Assembly (NCBI GenBank): GCA_023389855.1
Contig: JAEWDZ010000004.1
Coordinates: forward strand, 124,001 to 188,000
DNA: 64,000 nucleotides
Direction of reading: 5' to 3'
Source: Bacteroidota bacterium
GTDB lineage: Bacteria > Bacteroidota > Bacteroidia > Bacteroidales > Porphyromonadaceae
Under the pieces are notes generated by a model that was not told where the DNA came from, ran no database searches, and saw only the letters and a program-made list of their open reading frames with translations. The position numbers and the translations under genes were made by a program. This document shows, one piece after another, positions 27,895 to 37,341 of this stretch (positions are counted from its first letter, which is position 1; each line of letters starts with the position of its first letter).

Positions 27895-29787
27895 ATGCAT
27901 AAATTAATCTTCAAGAGTCTTTTTATCCTCCTTACCTTTTGCTTATCTATCAGTAAGATATCTACCCTATCTGCTCAAGATGCGCAAATATACGTAGGGT
28001 TATCCGATACTAAGGATATAAACAACAGTACACAAATTGGGTTATCGGAATCCAGTAAAATTAGCGTTCTTCAAGCCCTAGACGCTAGTACATTTTCCCA
28101 TCTGAATGGATGCAAGGCTATTGGTATTCGCTTTGCCTTTGGTATAGATGATAGCAACCTTAATATGGATGCACAACTTGCCTATAAAGACAAAAATAAA
28201 GTGAAACATGCTGGACGAAAAAAAGGGGTCAAGAAAGGTTGGAACGAAGTCCTTTTCTCCAAACCATATCTCTTTGATCAAAACGATGACATATATTTTG
28301 GTTATAGTTATACACATAGTATAGGTAATACAAACCCCATTTTACTGTCTGATACAGATGCCAATGATGGTGGATTATACATAAAACTGAGAAATACTGA
28401 TGCGGTCAATGGCATTACTGAAGGGTATAAAAATCTGTTGGCTCAACTGATTATTGAAGGGGATAAGAAACGATTAGAGAAGGCAGTGTTACTCACTCAT
28501 AGTGATCTTCCCAAAACAATCATTGCTGGCAGTAAAATACCTATTCATCTCTTCTTTCGGAATGTGGGACTATCGGCCATCAAGTCATTGTCCGTAACAA
28601 TATCAATTGGAGGAGTCCAGAATGAACAAGAGATCGAACTAAAAGATGAAATTGCACCTAATGAGAGTCGACAAATCTCTGTTGCTCTTAATGAGATGAT
28701 AGCCATCCCTAAAAAAAGCAAGGCCCCTTTAGATATTTCTTTTTGCATAAAGCAGATAGACGGTAAGCCCAATCTACTAGGCAGAGTATTAAGATATAAA
28801 GTAACTCCTCAAAAAGAAGGCGATACTTACGAACGCATAGTTTTATTCGAACAGTTTTCTACAGAGAATTGCTCTGGATGCCCTCATGCCGAAAGTATGA
28901 TGCAAGAAGCTTTCAATACATTTGGGAAAAATAAGGTCGTATGGATAATTCATCATATAGGTATGGGTGAAGATTTCTTGACATTAAATGAGAGCAAAGA
29001 CCTAAAGCGATTTTTCCCAGACAATGGTCATACAATTTTTGCCCCTGCTCAAATGATAGATCGAGGTGGCTGCACCACACTGTCACTCCTGCCATCCCCA
29101 ATTGGTCGTTTTCCCTCAAAATCACCTGTGTTGGTCGGAGCTCTTCAAGAAGCAAAAGAGAAACCTGCACTCGCCTCTCTAAATATAGTGGGAGGCATAA
29201 CAAATAAGGAGGATGATCAATACGCTATAATCATTAAAGGAAAAATATCCCCTTATGCTGATAAAAGCAATGTTCGTTTAACAGCCATGATCCTTGAGTC
29301 AAATATACCCCAACGACAACAAGCGGGAGTTCCGCATGGAGAAGATTTTTATCATCTCTATGCTCCTAGAGTCTACTTTACGCCCGCTGAAGGAGCTAAA
29401 ATTGACTTCGACAATGAGGGTAATTTCACCTATTATGCCACACGAACTTTTCCTATTATTAATGATGATGAGAACTATACAATCGCAGCCTTTTTACATT
29501 ACCATAATCCAGACAATTATAGGGGAAACGAAGTTCTAAATGCAGCCAAAATCCCTCTTACATCAAACGTCCTTCCGACAGATAATATTACTACAGAAAA
29601 AAAATGGTGTCCGTTGATTATCAATGATAGGTTACACTTTGAAAACGATGCTGATATTCTATCTCTCGAGCTATTCTCAATAGAAGGACAACTGATACCC
29701 AACAGGGAATTAAAGCCTGGCATCTATATTGCAAGAATAACGGATACTACTGGCAATATCCAAAATATAAAAGTAATTGTAAAATAG
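27895..29787 (+). CDS. Omp28-related protein with T9SS sorting domain
   Basis: 630 residues. A signal peptide (LIFKSLFILLTFCLSISKISTLSA) leads to export. The middle contains the Omp28-like thioredoxin-fold region: ERIVLFEQFSTENCSGCPHAE near 315-335 with a CxxC pair, and APAQMIDRGG near 388. The last 70 residues end in LELFSIEGQLI...LKPGIYIARITD...NIKVIVK, the usual type A C-terminal sorting domain of the type IX secretion system, so surface exposure is likely. It heads a run with a second Omp28 lipoprotein and an LRR lipoprotein. Omp28 family function is not firmly established. Confidence 0.82.
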   Translation: MHKLIFKSLFILLTFCLSISKISTLSAQDAQIYVGLSDTKDINNSTQIGLSESSKISVLQALDASTFSHLNGCKAIGIRFAFGIDDSNLNMDAQLAYKDKNKVKHAGRKKGVKKGWNEVLFSKPYLFDQNDDIYFGYSYTHSIGNTNPILLSDTDANDGGLYIKLRNTDAVNGITEGYKNLLAQLIIEGDKKRLEKAVLLTHSDLPKTIIAGSKIPIHLFFRNVGLSAIKSLSVTISIGGVQNEQEIELKDEIAPNESRQISVALNEMIAIPKKSKAPLDISFCIKQIDGKPNLLGRVLRYKVTPQKEGDTYERIVLFEQFSTENCSGCPHAESMMQEAFNTFGKNKVVWIIHHIGMGEDFLTLNESKDLKRFFPDNGHTIFAPAQMIDRGGCTTLSLLPSPIGRFPSKSPVLVGALQEAKEKPALASLNIVGGITNKEDDQYAIIIKGKISPYADKSNVRLTAMILESNIPQRQQAGVPHGEDFYHLYAPRVYFTPAEGAKIDFDNEGNFTYYATRTFPIINDDENYTIAAFLHYHNPDNYRGNEVLNAAKIPLTSNVLPTDNITTEKKWCPLIINDRLHFENDADILSLELFSIEGQLIPNRELKPGIYIARITDTTGNIQNIKVIVK

Positions 29788-29795
29788 TACATATC

Positions 29796-30674
29796 ATGAG
29801 AGTTATCAAAATTACACTATTCCTATTCGTAGTGCTAGTAGCTGCAACTACCTTTATAGCATGCGAAAAAAAAACGAAGGAACCCAATCATAGTCCTAAA
29901 GAGGATGATACAAGCCAATTTGTAGGAGAATATGAGAAAAAGATTCTTCTTGAACAATTTACAAGTGAATATTGCTCTGCGTGCCCTGGAGTCGATAGAT
30001 ATTTAGATGAATTAATAGCTACACGTATTCCAAAGGGAAAAATTATCCGTATTGCCTATCACAATTGTTTTAAAAACGACTTTCTTACAATACCACAATT
30101 GGATGCTTATAGAATCTTTTGGAATAGCTCAACGACATTCAATCCTGCAGTCATGATAGACCGCGTAGTATATGAGGGTACAGATCGCCCAATCATCGAT
30201 ATAACGAAATGTATGGATACCGAGCACCCTCGCCACGGATTTATTCCTCTTTATATCAATCCAGCATTAAGCAAAATGAGCCCTGTTCGATTTGATGATA
30301 CTCATCTATCTGTAAATGAAAAGAACAACATTTATGCTCTAAGTATCAATGGAGAGGTAGATAAACGATATCACAAAGATTTGAACAAACTATATATCAC
30401 CGCTTTTCTAGTTTGTGACAAAATCCCTGCGCAAATAAAAGGACCTATCGACCCTCTGGATGAGCACAATAATGCAGCTCGTGCTGTTTTCACACCTATC
30501 TTTGGAGATCCATTGCAACTAGCAGATGGAAAATTCAGCAAAAGATATGAAATCAAACTGACTAATGACCCTGAAACAGAATACATCCGTGCGGTCTTTT
30601 TCGTTCATTACTACAATGCTAACGATTTAAAGCAAAATGAAGTACTCCAAGCGGATGAAGCATATATACAATGA
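29796..30674 (+). CDS. Omp28-related lipoprotein
   Basis: 292 residues with a lipoprotein signal peptide; the lipobox TFIAC places the lipidated Cys near residue 23. As in the gene upstream, a thioredoxin-like segment follows: KKILLEQFTSEYCSACPGVDRYL with CxxC near residues 58-61, then FNPAVMIDR near 112. It lacks a T9SS sorting domain, being instead membrane anchored by lipid. It begins 8 bases after the first Omp28 gene, so the two are probably co-expressed and may work together in thiol-disulfide chemistry or heme/metal handling at the surface; that role is speculative. Confidence 0.8.
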   Translation: MRVIKITLFLFVVLVAATTFIACEKKTKEPNHSPKEDDTSQFVGEYEKKILLEQFTSEYCSACPGVDRYLDELIATRIPKGKIIRIAYHNCFKNDFLTIPQLDAYRIFWNSSTTFNPAVMIDRVVYEGTDRPIIDITKCMDTEHPRHGFIPLYINPALSKMSPVRFDDTHLSVNEKNNIYALSINGEVDKRYHKDLNKLYITAFLVCDKIPAQIKGPIDPLDEHNNAARAVFTPIFGDPLQLADGKFSKRYEIKLTNDPETEYIRAVFFVHYYNANDLKQNEVLQADEAYIQ

Positions 30675-30728
30675 AGAATTCTAATTTCTTTATTCGAATA
30701 ACCTTAAACACCAAACTAATACAGTCTT

Positions 30729-32078
30729 ATGAATAAAACATTTTTTTCTGCTCTTATCTTATCGAGCCTCATTCTGAGCATATCTTCTTGTGTTCGTGAA
30801 AATGGATACAAAGACGACCCCAACAAGGGTAAGGACCCTAACAATAAAATTGAATACGCAGATAGCGATGAAATACCTTTTGCAGATGAGGAATTTAAAC
30901 GGATGTGCTCAGAGTTTCTAACGACAGAAGACGGTAAAACCTACACCGCTGCAATAGATACCGACAACGACAAAAAGATAACTGTAAAAGAAGGAAAGGC
31001 CTTCACGGGGCATATGCTTATAAATATTGAAAAGAAAGAGTATGATATCAAATCGCTTGCCGACCTAAAATGGTTTCCCAATATCCAGTCATTTGCTATT
31101 ACCTCATGTCCCGATATTAACGAAATCGAGCTCAGCTACAATACAAATCTAGAGACACTAACCCTTTTTCATACTAATATAAAGGAGATTAATACCGATA
31201 AACAGGAAAAGCTGAAAAATATAACGATTTCTGGAAATAAAGCCGTTGAAAAGATTGATCTCTCAAAAAATAAGAACCTAGAGTTTCTGTTCTTAGGAGA
31301 AAATGAAAACCTTAGCTCTCTTTCCACAAAAGAGTGTTGCGGATTAGAAGAAGTGATTATAAGCCAAAATCCTAAGCTTCATCATTGGGATATTTCAGGA
31401 ACAAACATGAAGTTAAATGCACTCACTATTGATGGGACCTCTCTAAGTATAGATCCCTTTGTGAAAAATATGAAGGAATTATCCAGATTCATCTATGCTC
31501 GTTCCCTACCATATGAAGGGAGTATCGACTTAAGTGGTATGCACAAATTAGAAGAATTGGTATGTTTCTTTGATCCAGAAAAAGATAACGTGCAAGGGCT
31601 ATCTTTACCAGAGGGCTCTCCCCTTCGCGCAGTCACTATTAACGGTAGCTACATTGAACACTACGATTTCAGTTCTCTGTCCGAACTTTCCTATTGCGAT
31701 GTGAATTATAGTGCTAAAGCAACAGGATTAAACCTGGCCAATGGCAACAATAACAATCTGGGATTTATGTCTGCTCTATACTGCCCGAATCTAAAATGTA
31801 TACAAGTCGATGAAACATTTCCTCTTCCCATCGATTTCGAGGAACTCGAAAAAGGACAAACATATTGGTATGTCACCTGCGATGGAGGGGTCGATGAAGA
31901 TGGTAATCCTATCGGCAATCCCATTCCTACTTTCGACTATGACTGCCAAGGAAAAACACAGATCCTAAACATATCCCCTGCTATCGATGTAAAAAAGGAT
32001 GTCTTTGCCAAAGCTAAGCTCATTACCCAAACCATTTGGAAACACGCTCTCCAAGAAATAGAGAAAAGAACAAAGTAA
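30729..32078 (+). CDS. Leucine-rich-repeat-like surface lipoprotein
   Basis: 449 residues with a lipoprotein signal (LSISSC, Cys near residue 21). After an Asn/Asp/Lys-rich linker, residues about 110-300 have irregular LRR-like repeats of the pattern 'LexLxLxxNxxLxxIdlSxN', for example NTNLETLTLF, EKLKNITISGN, EKIDLSKNKNLEFLFLGEN and LEEVIISQNPKLHHWDISG. Such BspA/internalin-like proteins often sit on Bacteroidales surfaces and bind host or partner molecules, but no ligand is suggested here. It is third in the Omp28 group and is followed by a strong terminator. Confidence 0.75.
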   Translation: MNKTFFSALILSSLILSISSCVRENGYKDDPNKGKDPNNKIEYADSDEIPFADEEFKRMCSEFLTTEDGKTYTAAIDTDNDKKITVKEGKAFTGHMLINIEKKEYDIKSLADLKWFPNIQSFAITSCPDINEIELSYNTNLETLTLFHTNIKEINTDKQEKLKNITISGNKAVEKIDLSKNKNLEFLFLGENENLSSLSTKECCGLEEVIISQNPKLHHWDISGTNMKLNALTIDGTSLSIDPFVKNMKELSRFIYARSLPYEGSIDLSGMHKLEELVCFFDPEKDNVQGLSLPEGSPLRAVTINGSYIEHYDFSSLSELSYCDVNYSAKATGLNLANGNNNNLGFMSALYCPNLKCIQVDETFPLPIDFEELEKGQTYWYVTCDGGVDEDGNPIGNPIPTFDYDCQGKTQILNISPAIDVKKDVFAKAKLITQTIWKHALQEIEKRTK

Positions 32079-32098
32079 TGATTTGCACTTCGTAAAAG

Positions 32099-32135
32099 AA
32101 AAAGGAGGGAGAAATTACTTTCCTCCTTTTTTTCT
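32099..32135 (+). terminator. Rho-independent terminator after the LRR lipoprotein gene
   Basis: AAAGGAGG (32101-32108) pairs with CCTCCTTT (32122-32129), 13-nt loop, followed by TTTTTTC. It ends the Omp28-LRR transcript. Confidence 0.8.
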
Positions 32136-32183
32136 TTTATCTTTAGATAACATCGCTTAGATATAAACTTTAGAATAATATTG

Positions 32184-32191
32184 TACCTTTG
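32184..32191 (+). promoter_or_regulatory. -7 element of uvrB
   Basis: TACCTTTG lies 6 bases before the uvrB ATG (32198). It implies a leaderless or nearly leaderless mRNA. It also argues against the in-frame TTG at 32189 as a start, since that overlaps the promoter. Confidence 0.55.
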
Positions 32192-32197
32192 CGCTGT

Positions 32198-34252
32198 ATG
32201 TTTAAACTTACTTCTCAATACGAACCAACAGGGGACCAGCCCGCGGCTATAGCAACTATATTAAAAGGAATAGAAAGAGGTGCCGAAGCCCAAACCCTTT
32301 TAGGGGTTACAGGGTCTGGAAAAACCTTTACAATTGCCAATGTAATTGCTCAATTAAATAGGCCAACGCTTGTCTTGAGTCACAATAAAACACTTGCTGC
32401 CCAACTCTACGGAGAGTTCAAAACATTTTTTCCCGAGAATGCGGTAGAATATTTTGTTTCCTATTATGATTATTATCAGCCCGAGGCTTATATTTCGGCA
32501 AGTGACACCTATATAGCAAAGGATATGTCCATAAATCAAGATATAGAGAAACTTCGATTACGTACAACTGCCTCTCTCTTATCGGGACGTAGAGACGTAA
32601 TAGTTGTATCATCAGTATCTTGCTTATACGGGATGGCTGATCCCAGAAGCTTTGAGCAAGCTGTAATAAAGCTCTATATTGGGCAGCAATTATATCGGAG
32701 CCATCTCATGCATAAGCTATCAGCTGCTTTCTACACAAATACAAAAAACACCTTTGAACCTGGATGCTTCAGAGTAAAGGGCGAAACAATAGATATTTTT
32801 CCTGCTGTAGAAGGTTATAACGGCATTGCATACCGTGTTATTTTTTGGGATAATGAAATAGATGCTTTGCAGGTTATTGACCCTCGCACGGGGAAAAAAA
32901 TAAGTAATCTCAACGATTTGCAAATTTATCCAGCAAATCTTTTTGCAACAAGCAGATCGACCTTAGAACTCGCATTCGATGAGATAAAACATGATCTCAA
33001 AATAAGAGAACAAGAACTTATCGAATATGGAAAAAATGTAGAAGCCACCCGTTTGCATGAGAGGGTAACCTACGATCTCGAAATGATGCAAGAATTAGGT
33101 TACTGCTCTGGTATTGAAAATTATTCTCGATATTTTGACCGTAGACTCCCGGGTGAACGTCCTTTTTGTTTGTTGGATTATTTTCCCTCTGACTTTTTAC
33201 TAGTAATAGATGAGAGCCACGTATCAATACCACAAATTCGCGCCATGTACGGTGGAGATCGCAATAGAAAAACGAATCTTGTCGATTATGGATTTAGACT
33301 TCCTGCAGCTTTAGACAATAGACCTCTAACATTCGAGGAGTTTGAAAGCCTGATTAAAACACGAATTTATGTCAGTGCAACACCTGCTGAATATGAACTA
33401 GAGGATAGTGAGGGCATCGTTGTTGAGCAAATAATTCGTCCTACTGGTCTGCCAGACCCTACGATCGAAGTTCGAAGTACCAAGAACCAAGTGGACGATT
33501 TGATGGAAGAAATCCGCAAAGCTAAGAAAAAACATCAACGTGTTCTGGTCACTACGCTCACAAAAAAGATGGCAGAGGAACTTTCCGAATATCTACAGCG
33601 CAATGGAATTGCTACAGCGTATATTCATAGCGATGTAGACACACTCGACCGTGTAGAGATTCTCGATCTTCTAAGAAAAGGCACCTTCGATGTACTCGTT
33701 GGCGTCAATCTCTTACGCGAAGGATTAGACCTGCCCGAAGTTGCCCTAGTTGCCATCCTCGATGCAGATAAAGAGGGATTTCTTCGATCCCACAGATCTT
33801 TAACACAAACAGCTGGAAGAGCAGCTCGTAATTTGGATGGAAAAGTAATTTTCTACGCGGATAAAATTACTGATTCCATGCAAAAAACGATAGACGAAAC
33901 AGCAAGTCGCAGACTACGACAATTAAAATACAATGAAGACAATGGCATAACGCCAAAAGCAATTATCAAAGGAGGATATAGTCTTTCTGAAGAAAAGGAG
34001 AAACTTTCCTCTTCTTCAGCAAGCAGCGTCTATATAACTCCTGTCAAAGAAAAGGCTTACGTAGAAGAAAACATAAAATACGAAGATCCTTTTTTAGAAA
34101 TGCTGACAAAAGAAAGACTAAAAACGCTCTTATCCACAACAAAAAAAGAGATGTATGCAGCAGCAAAAAAATTGGATTTTCAAACGGCTGCTAGACTAAG
34201 AGATGAGGCTAATACTATAGAAAAACTACTCGCTGAAAAAGATGAATCATAA
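32198..34252 (+). CDS. uvrB: Excinuclease ABC subunit UvrB
   Basis: 684-residue helicase-like protein of nucleotide excision repair, partner of UvrA (also in this window, 28 kb away). Walker A LGVTGSGKTFT near residue 37, the beta-hairpin YYDYYQPEAYI near 90-100, DESHVSIPQ (motif II) near 335, and helicase motifs VGVNLLREGLDLPEVALVAILDADKEGFLRS near 500-530 are all present. The C-terminal UVR motif (KEMYAAAKKLDFQTAARLRDE) recruits UvrC. The ATG at 32198 is chosen because the start MFKLTSQYEPTGDQPAAI matches the family. Confidence 0.96.
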   Translation: MFKLTSQYEPTGDQPAAIATILKGIERGAEAQTLLGVTGSGKTFTIANVIAQLNRPTLVLSHNKTLAAQLYGEFKTFFPENAVEYFVSYYDYYQPEAYISASDTYIAKDMSINQDIEKLRLRTTASLLSGRRDVIVVSSVSCLYGMADPRSFEQAVIKLYIGQQLYRSHLMHKLSAAFYTNTKNTFEPGCFRVKGETIDIFPAVEGYNGIAYRVIFWDNEIDALQVIDPRTGKKISNLNDLQIYPANLFATSRSTLELAFDEIKHDLKIREQELIEYGKNVEATRLHERVTYDLEMMQELGYCSGIENYSRYFDRRLPGERPFCLLDYFPSDFLLVIDESHVSIPQIRAMYGGDRNRKTNLVDYGFRLPAALDNRPLTFEEFESLIKTRIYVSATPAEYELEDSEGIVVEQIIRPTGLPDPTIEVRSTKNQVDDLMEEIRKAKKKHQRVLVTTLTKKMAEELSEYLQRNGIATAYIHSDVDTLDRVEILDLLRKGTFDVLVGVNLLREGLDLPEVALVAILDADKEGFLRSHRSLTQTAGRAARNLDGKVIFYADKITDSMQKTIDETASRRLRQLKYNEDNGITPKAIIKGGYSLSEEKEKLSSSSASSVYITPVKEKAYVEENIKYEDPFLEMLTKERLKTLLSTTKKEMYAAAKKLDFQTAARLRDEANTIEKLLAEKDES

Positions 34253-34261
34253 CTTACAAAA

Positions 34262-34610
34262 GCGCCTCAAGCCTTTGGCAGAAGTTTCAGACATCATCGC
34301 AAAATAAATCGGCGAGTCCTTCGACTAGAACTGCTCTCAAAAAGATTAAAACCAAATATCATTTTTCGTTTCGATCATCATCTCTGCGTTCGCCTTCATA
34401 GGGCTAGGGGCAGTCTTTTGTCCAACGAGCCATATTTCCCTCTTCACCCTTCCAAGAATAAAAAGACGTATCATTATACGCTTCGGCAGGTATGCCGAAT
34501 TTAGAGGAGAGCCTGGAGCCCTAAATCTAAATAGCTGTGTTATTGCAGTTCGTTATGGGACTATACTTTTTCCAGCGCTCTTACCACCTAGTGGAGGTCG
34601 CATCTAAAAA
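34262..34610 (+). pseudogene. Possible degenerate membrane-protein remnant upstream of the efflux operon
   Basis: The 425-base gap after uvrB carries no open gene. A short frame (about 34370-34440) reads VSIIISAFAFIGLGAVF and, after a frame change, VSLYASAGMPNLEESLEP. This vaguely resembles the start of RND efflux transporters (first transmembrane helix, then a PG-rich strand). The match is weak and could be chance; no in-frame start or full domain exists. Confidence 0.2.
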
Positions 34611-34641
34611 GAGGCCCTTTTTTTCATTCGTGATATTTTTG

Positions 34642-34649
34642 TACCTTTG
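34642..34649 (+). promoter_or_regulatory. -7 element of the ABC efflux operon
   Basis: TACCTTTG, 28 bases before the ATG at 34678. The -33 element is not clear. Confidence 0.5.
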
Positions 34650-34677
34650 CGCTAAATAGAAAAACGTCAGAATCCAC

Positions 34678-35622
34678 ATGAAGAGAAAAAATATTCTCCA
34701 ACCAACATCTGCTTTCTCAGCATTCCTCTTTTCAATGTTTCTTTTTATTGGATGTAAAAACAAAGAGCATGTAAAAGAAGTACAAGGCATTTTCGAAGCA
34801 GAAGAACTATACGTCGCTAGTCCTATAGATGGACAAATAAAGCAGTTTTTTGTTCGCGAAGGAGACATTGTTGAGCAAGGTCAAACGCTTATCTTAATGG
34901 ATACCACCATGATGGTATATCAAAAAGAATATCTTGAGTCACAACAAAACAATGCACGTAGCAGTGGCGTTATATCCGCACAAAACCAAACATCAGCCCT
35001 AGATGTACAAATAAACGCTTTAGAAAAAGAGAAAGAAAAGATAGTTCGTCTCGTAAAAAGAGAAATACTACCTGGGAGTAAACTCAACGAGATTCAATCT
35101 AAAATAGACGCCGCTAAAGCTCAAAAAAACGCTGCAAAAGAGCAAATAAATGCCAGTAATAAAGGACATTCCGGTCAGGCAAATGCTCTTGATTCGCAAC
35201 GTGATCAGATAGCTGAAATGATAAAACGCAGCACGATCAAAGCTCCTATATCTGGTTGCGTATTAGCGACCTATGCAAATAGCAGCGAGTATACGGCTGC
35301 TGGAAGACCGCTTGTAAAGCTAGCGGATATAAAAAACTTAACATTAAAAATTTACCTTACTGTAGAAGAGTTAGAATGGATAAAGATTGGTGATACTCTG
35401 ACCGTACAAAGTGACATGGGAGGTAAGTCCGATCGTTCCTACGAAGGCAAAGTCGTATGGATTGCAGACAAAGCTGAGTTTACTCCCAAAAACATCCAAA
35501 CATCGGCCTCCAGATCATCCCTCATATATGCTGCCAAAGTACGTCTAAACAACGATGGATACCTTAAGATCGGAGAATACGGTAAAGCCATAATTCCCAA
35601 AAGAGAAAATGCGAAACGCTAG
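34678..35622 (+). CDS. HlyD-family membrane fusion lipoprotein (YbhG-like)
   Basis: 314 residues with a lipoprotein signal (LFIGC, Cys near residue 26). The biotinyl-lipoyl fold is split around a helical hairpin: ELYVASPIDGQIKQFFVREGDIVEQGQTLILMD near 42-75, coiled coil about 80-175, then IKAPISGCVLATYANSSEYTAAGRPLVKLADI near 180-220 and a beta-barrel domain to the C-terminus. It links an inner-membrane ABC exporter to an outer-membrane channel. Its last bases overlap the first ATPase gene by 14, showing tight coupling. No TolC-like gene is adjacent, so the channel must be encoded elsewhere. Confidence 0.88.
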   Translation: MKRKNILQPTSAFSAFLFSMFLFIGCKNKEHVKEVQGIFEAEELYVASPIDGQIKQFFVREGDIVEQGQTLILMDTTMMVYQKEYLESQQNNARSSGVISAQNQTSALDVQINALEKEKEKIVRLVKREILPGSKLNEIQSKIDAAKAQKNAAKEQINASNKGHSGQANALDSQRDQIAEMIKRSTIKAPISGCVLATYANSSEYTAAGRPLVKLADIKNLTLKIYLTVEELEWIKIGDTLTVQSDMGGKSDRSYEGKVVWIADKAEFTPKNIQTSASRSSLIYAAKVRLNNDGYLKIGEYGKAIIPKRENAKR

Positions 35623-36547
35623 TGAGTGCGCTGTGCAATGCACGGGAATTAGCCGTTACTACGGAAAAGTAGAAGCCTTAAGGGATGTATCGATAGATAT
35701 CCCTAAGGGCCAACTTTTTGGATTGATCGGAGCAGATGGAGCGGGCAAAACTACTTTGATAAAAAGTATTGCAACACTACTTAAGCCGAACAAAGGTCAT
35801 ATCGAAGTTTTAGGTTACGACTCCTTAAAAGATTTTCGTATTTTGCGTCATTTTATAGGATATATGCCTGGGAAATTTTCCTTATATGGAGATTTGACAG
35901 TATATGAAAATTTGAAAGTTTTTGCGACACTACACGAAACATCTATCAAAAAGAATTATACGCTATTTGCCGATATTTACGAGCAACTAAAACCTTTCTC
36001 AAATAGATTTGCAGCCAATTTATCGGGCGGGATGAAGCAAAAACTTGCTCTTTGTTGTGTTCTGGTTCACCGTCCTCGTATACTTCTTCTAGATGAGCCA
36101 ACGACTGGCGTAGACCCCGTGTCGAGACATATTTTTTGGGATATATTAGGCCGTCTATGCAGAGAGGATAAAATGAATATTATCGTCTCCACTCCCTATA
36201 TGGACGAAGCTTTTCGGTGCGATACGGTAGCACTTATGCAAAATGGCCAAATAGTGGCTGTAGATACACCCCAGAATCTTGTAAATGCCTATCCATATAC
36301 CTTATGGGGTGCAAGCGCCAATTCGAAAGATAAGTTACTACGCGCCCTTCGTTCCATACATGGGCTCACTTCTTCCTTTTCTTTTGGTGATAAAATCCAT
36401 TTTACTTTCAATGAATCACAGGTCTCTATTGAAAAGATAAAATTATATCTGCAAAAAGAGGGATTAGAAGACATACATATCGAACAAATAGATCCCTCTA
36501 TAGAAGACTATTTTCTTTCAAAAACGGCTATGCGCCCTGCTATATAG
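35609..36547 (+). CDS. ABC transporter ATPase subunit 1 (YbhF N-half-like)
   Basis: 312-residue ATPase. Walker A GADGAGKTTL near residue 43, signature LSGGMKQKLAL near 140, Walker B and D-loop RILLLDEPTTGVDPVSR near 160-176, and the H-loop region replaced by STPYMDEAF near 193 (Tyr rather than His, common in this subfamily). A C-terminal extension of about 90 residues resembles the regulatory tail of DrrA-type ATPases. In YbhF both ATPase halves are fused; here they are two genes. It starts inside the HlyD gene. Confidence 0.9.
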   Translation: MRNASECAVQCTGISRYYGKVEALRDVSIDIPKGQLFGLIGADGAGKTTLIKSIATLLKPNKGHIEVLGYDSLKDFRILRHFIGYMPGKFSLYGDLTVYENLKVFATLHETSIKKNYTLFADIYEQLKPFSNRFAANLSGGMKQKLALCCVLVHRPRILLLDEPTTGVDPVSRHIFWDILGRLCREDKMNIIVSTPYMDEAFRCDTVALMQNGQIVAVDTPQNLVNAYPYTLWGASANSKDKLLRALRSIHGLTSSFSFGDKIHFTFNESQVSIEKIKLYLQKEGLEDIHIEQIDPSIEDYFLSKTAMRPAI

Positions 36548-36563
36548 CAAGATACCAATCCTT

Positions 36564-37337
36564 ATGAAAGAATCCCATCAGAATACCCATGCTGCTAATC
36601 CAGAATACGTGATTGAAGCATCTAATCTTACCAAAAAGTTTGGAAATTTTACCGCTGTTGATCACATCTCTTTCCACGTATCAAAAGGAGAAATATTTGG
36701 TTTTTTAGGCGCAAATGGTGCAGGGAAAAGTACCGCTATGCTAATACTTACAGGACTATCTAAGCCGACAGAAGGTGAGGCATTTGTTGCAGGCTTCGAT
36801 GTTCGCAAGCACCCTGAGAAAATCAGAAACTCTATTGGCTACATGAGTCAGCGTTTTTCTCTCTACGAACGCTTATCCGTAATGGATAATTTGAAACTAT
36901 ACGGGGGTATATACGGCATGAGAGCAAGAGAAATCAAAGTCCGATCAAAGGAGTTGCTGACTAAACTAGACTTTTACGAACATCGCCATCAAACCGTAAT
37001 GTCTCTGCCGCTGGGGATGCGTCAGATCGTAGCTTTTACGACAGCTATCCTACATCGCCCTGAAATAGTATTTCTCGATGAGCCCACAGGAGGGGTCGAC
37101 CCTGTAACGCGACGTCGATTTTGGGAACTCATATACGATGCCACCCACGAAGGCATTACGATCTTCGTCACCACTCATTACATGGATGAAGCGGAGTACT
37201 GCGATCGGCTATCCATCATGGTAGATGGGAAGATCGCAGGCATGGGATCTCCAGCTGAATTAAAACAAAAGTACAAAGTTAATAGCATGGAAGAAGTTTT
37301 CTTCCTCTTGGCTAAAGCAGCTAAAAGAGGGGCTTGA
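36564..37337 (+). CDS. ABC transporter ATPase subunit 2 (YbhF C-half-like)
   Basis: 257 residues. Walker A GANGAGKSTAM near residue 44, a divergent signature LPLGMRQIVAF near 152, Walker B EIVFLDEPTGGVDPVTRRRFW near 168-190, and H-loop TTHYMDEAEYCDRLS near 201-215 with the His intact. The LPLGxxQ signature is normal for the second ATPase of YbhF-type exporters, where one ATP site may be weak. It follows subunit 1 by 16 bases and precedes the permeases by 4. Together the pair should energise export by the two ABC-2 permeases. Confidence 0.9.
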   Translation: MKESHQNTHAANPEYVIEASNLTKKFGNFTAVDHISFHVSKGEIFGFLGANGAGKSTAMLILTGLSKPTEGEAFVAGFDVRKHPEKIRNSIGYMSQRFSLYERLSVMDNLKLYGGIYGMRAREIKVRSKELLTKLDFYEHRHQTVMSLPLGMRQIVAFTTAILHRPEIVFLDEPTGGVDPVTRRRFWELIYDATHEGITIFVTTHYMDEAEYCDRLSIMVDGKIAGMGSPAELKQKYKVNSMEEVFFLLAKAAKRGA

Positions 37338-37341
37338 TAGT

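Noticed and set aside
34386..34600. Non-coding RNA such as 6S or SRP RNA in the uvrB-efflux gap
   Set aside because: No SRP tetraloop motif, 6S-like bulged helix or other known RNA pattern could be found by eye.
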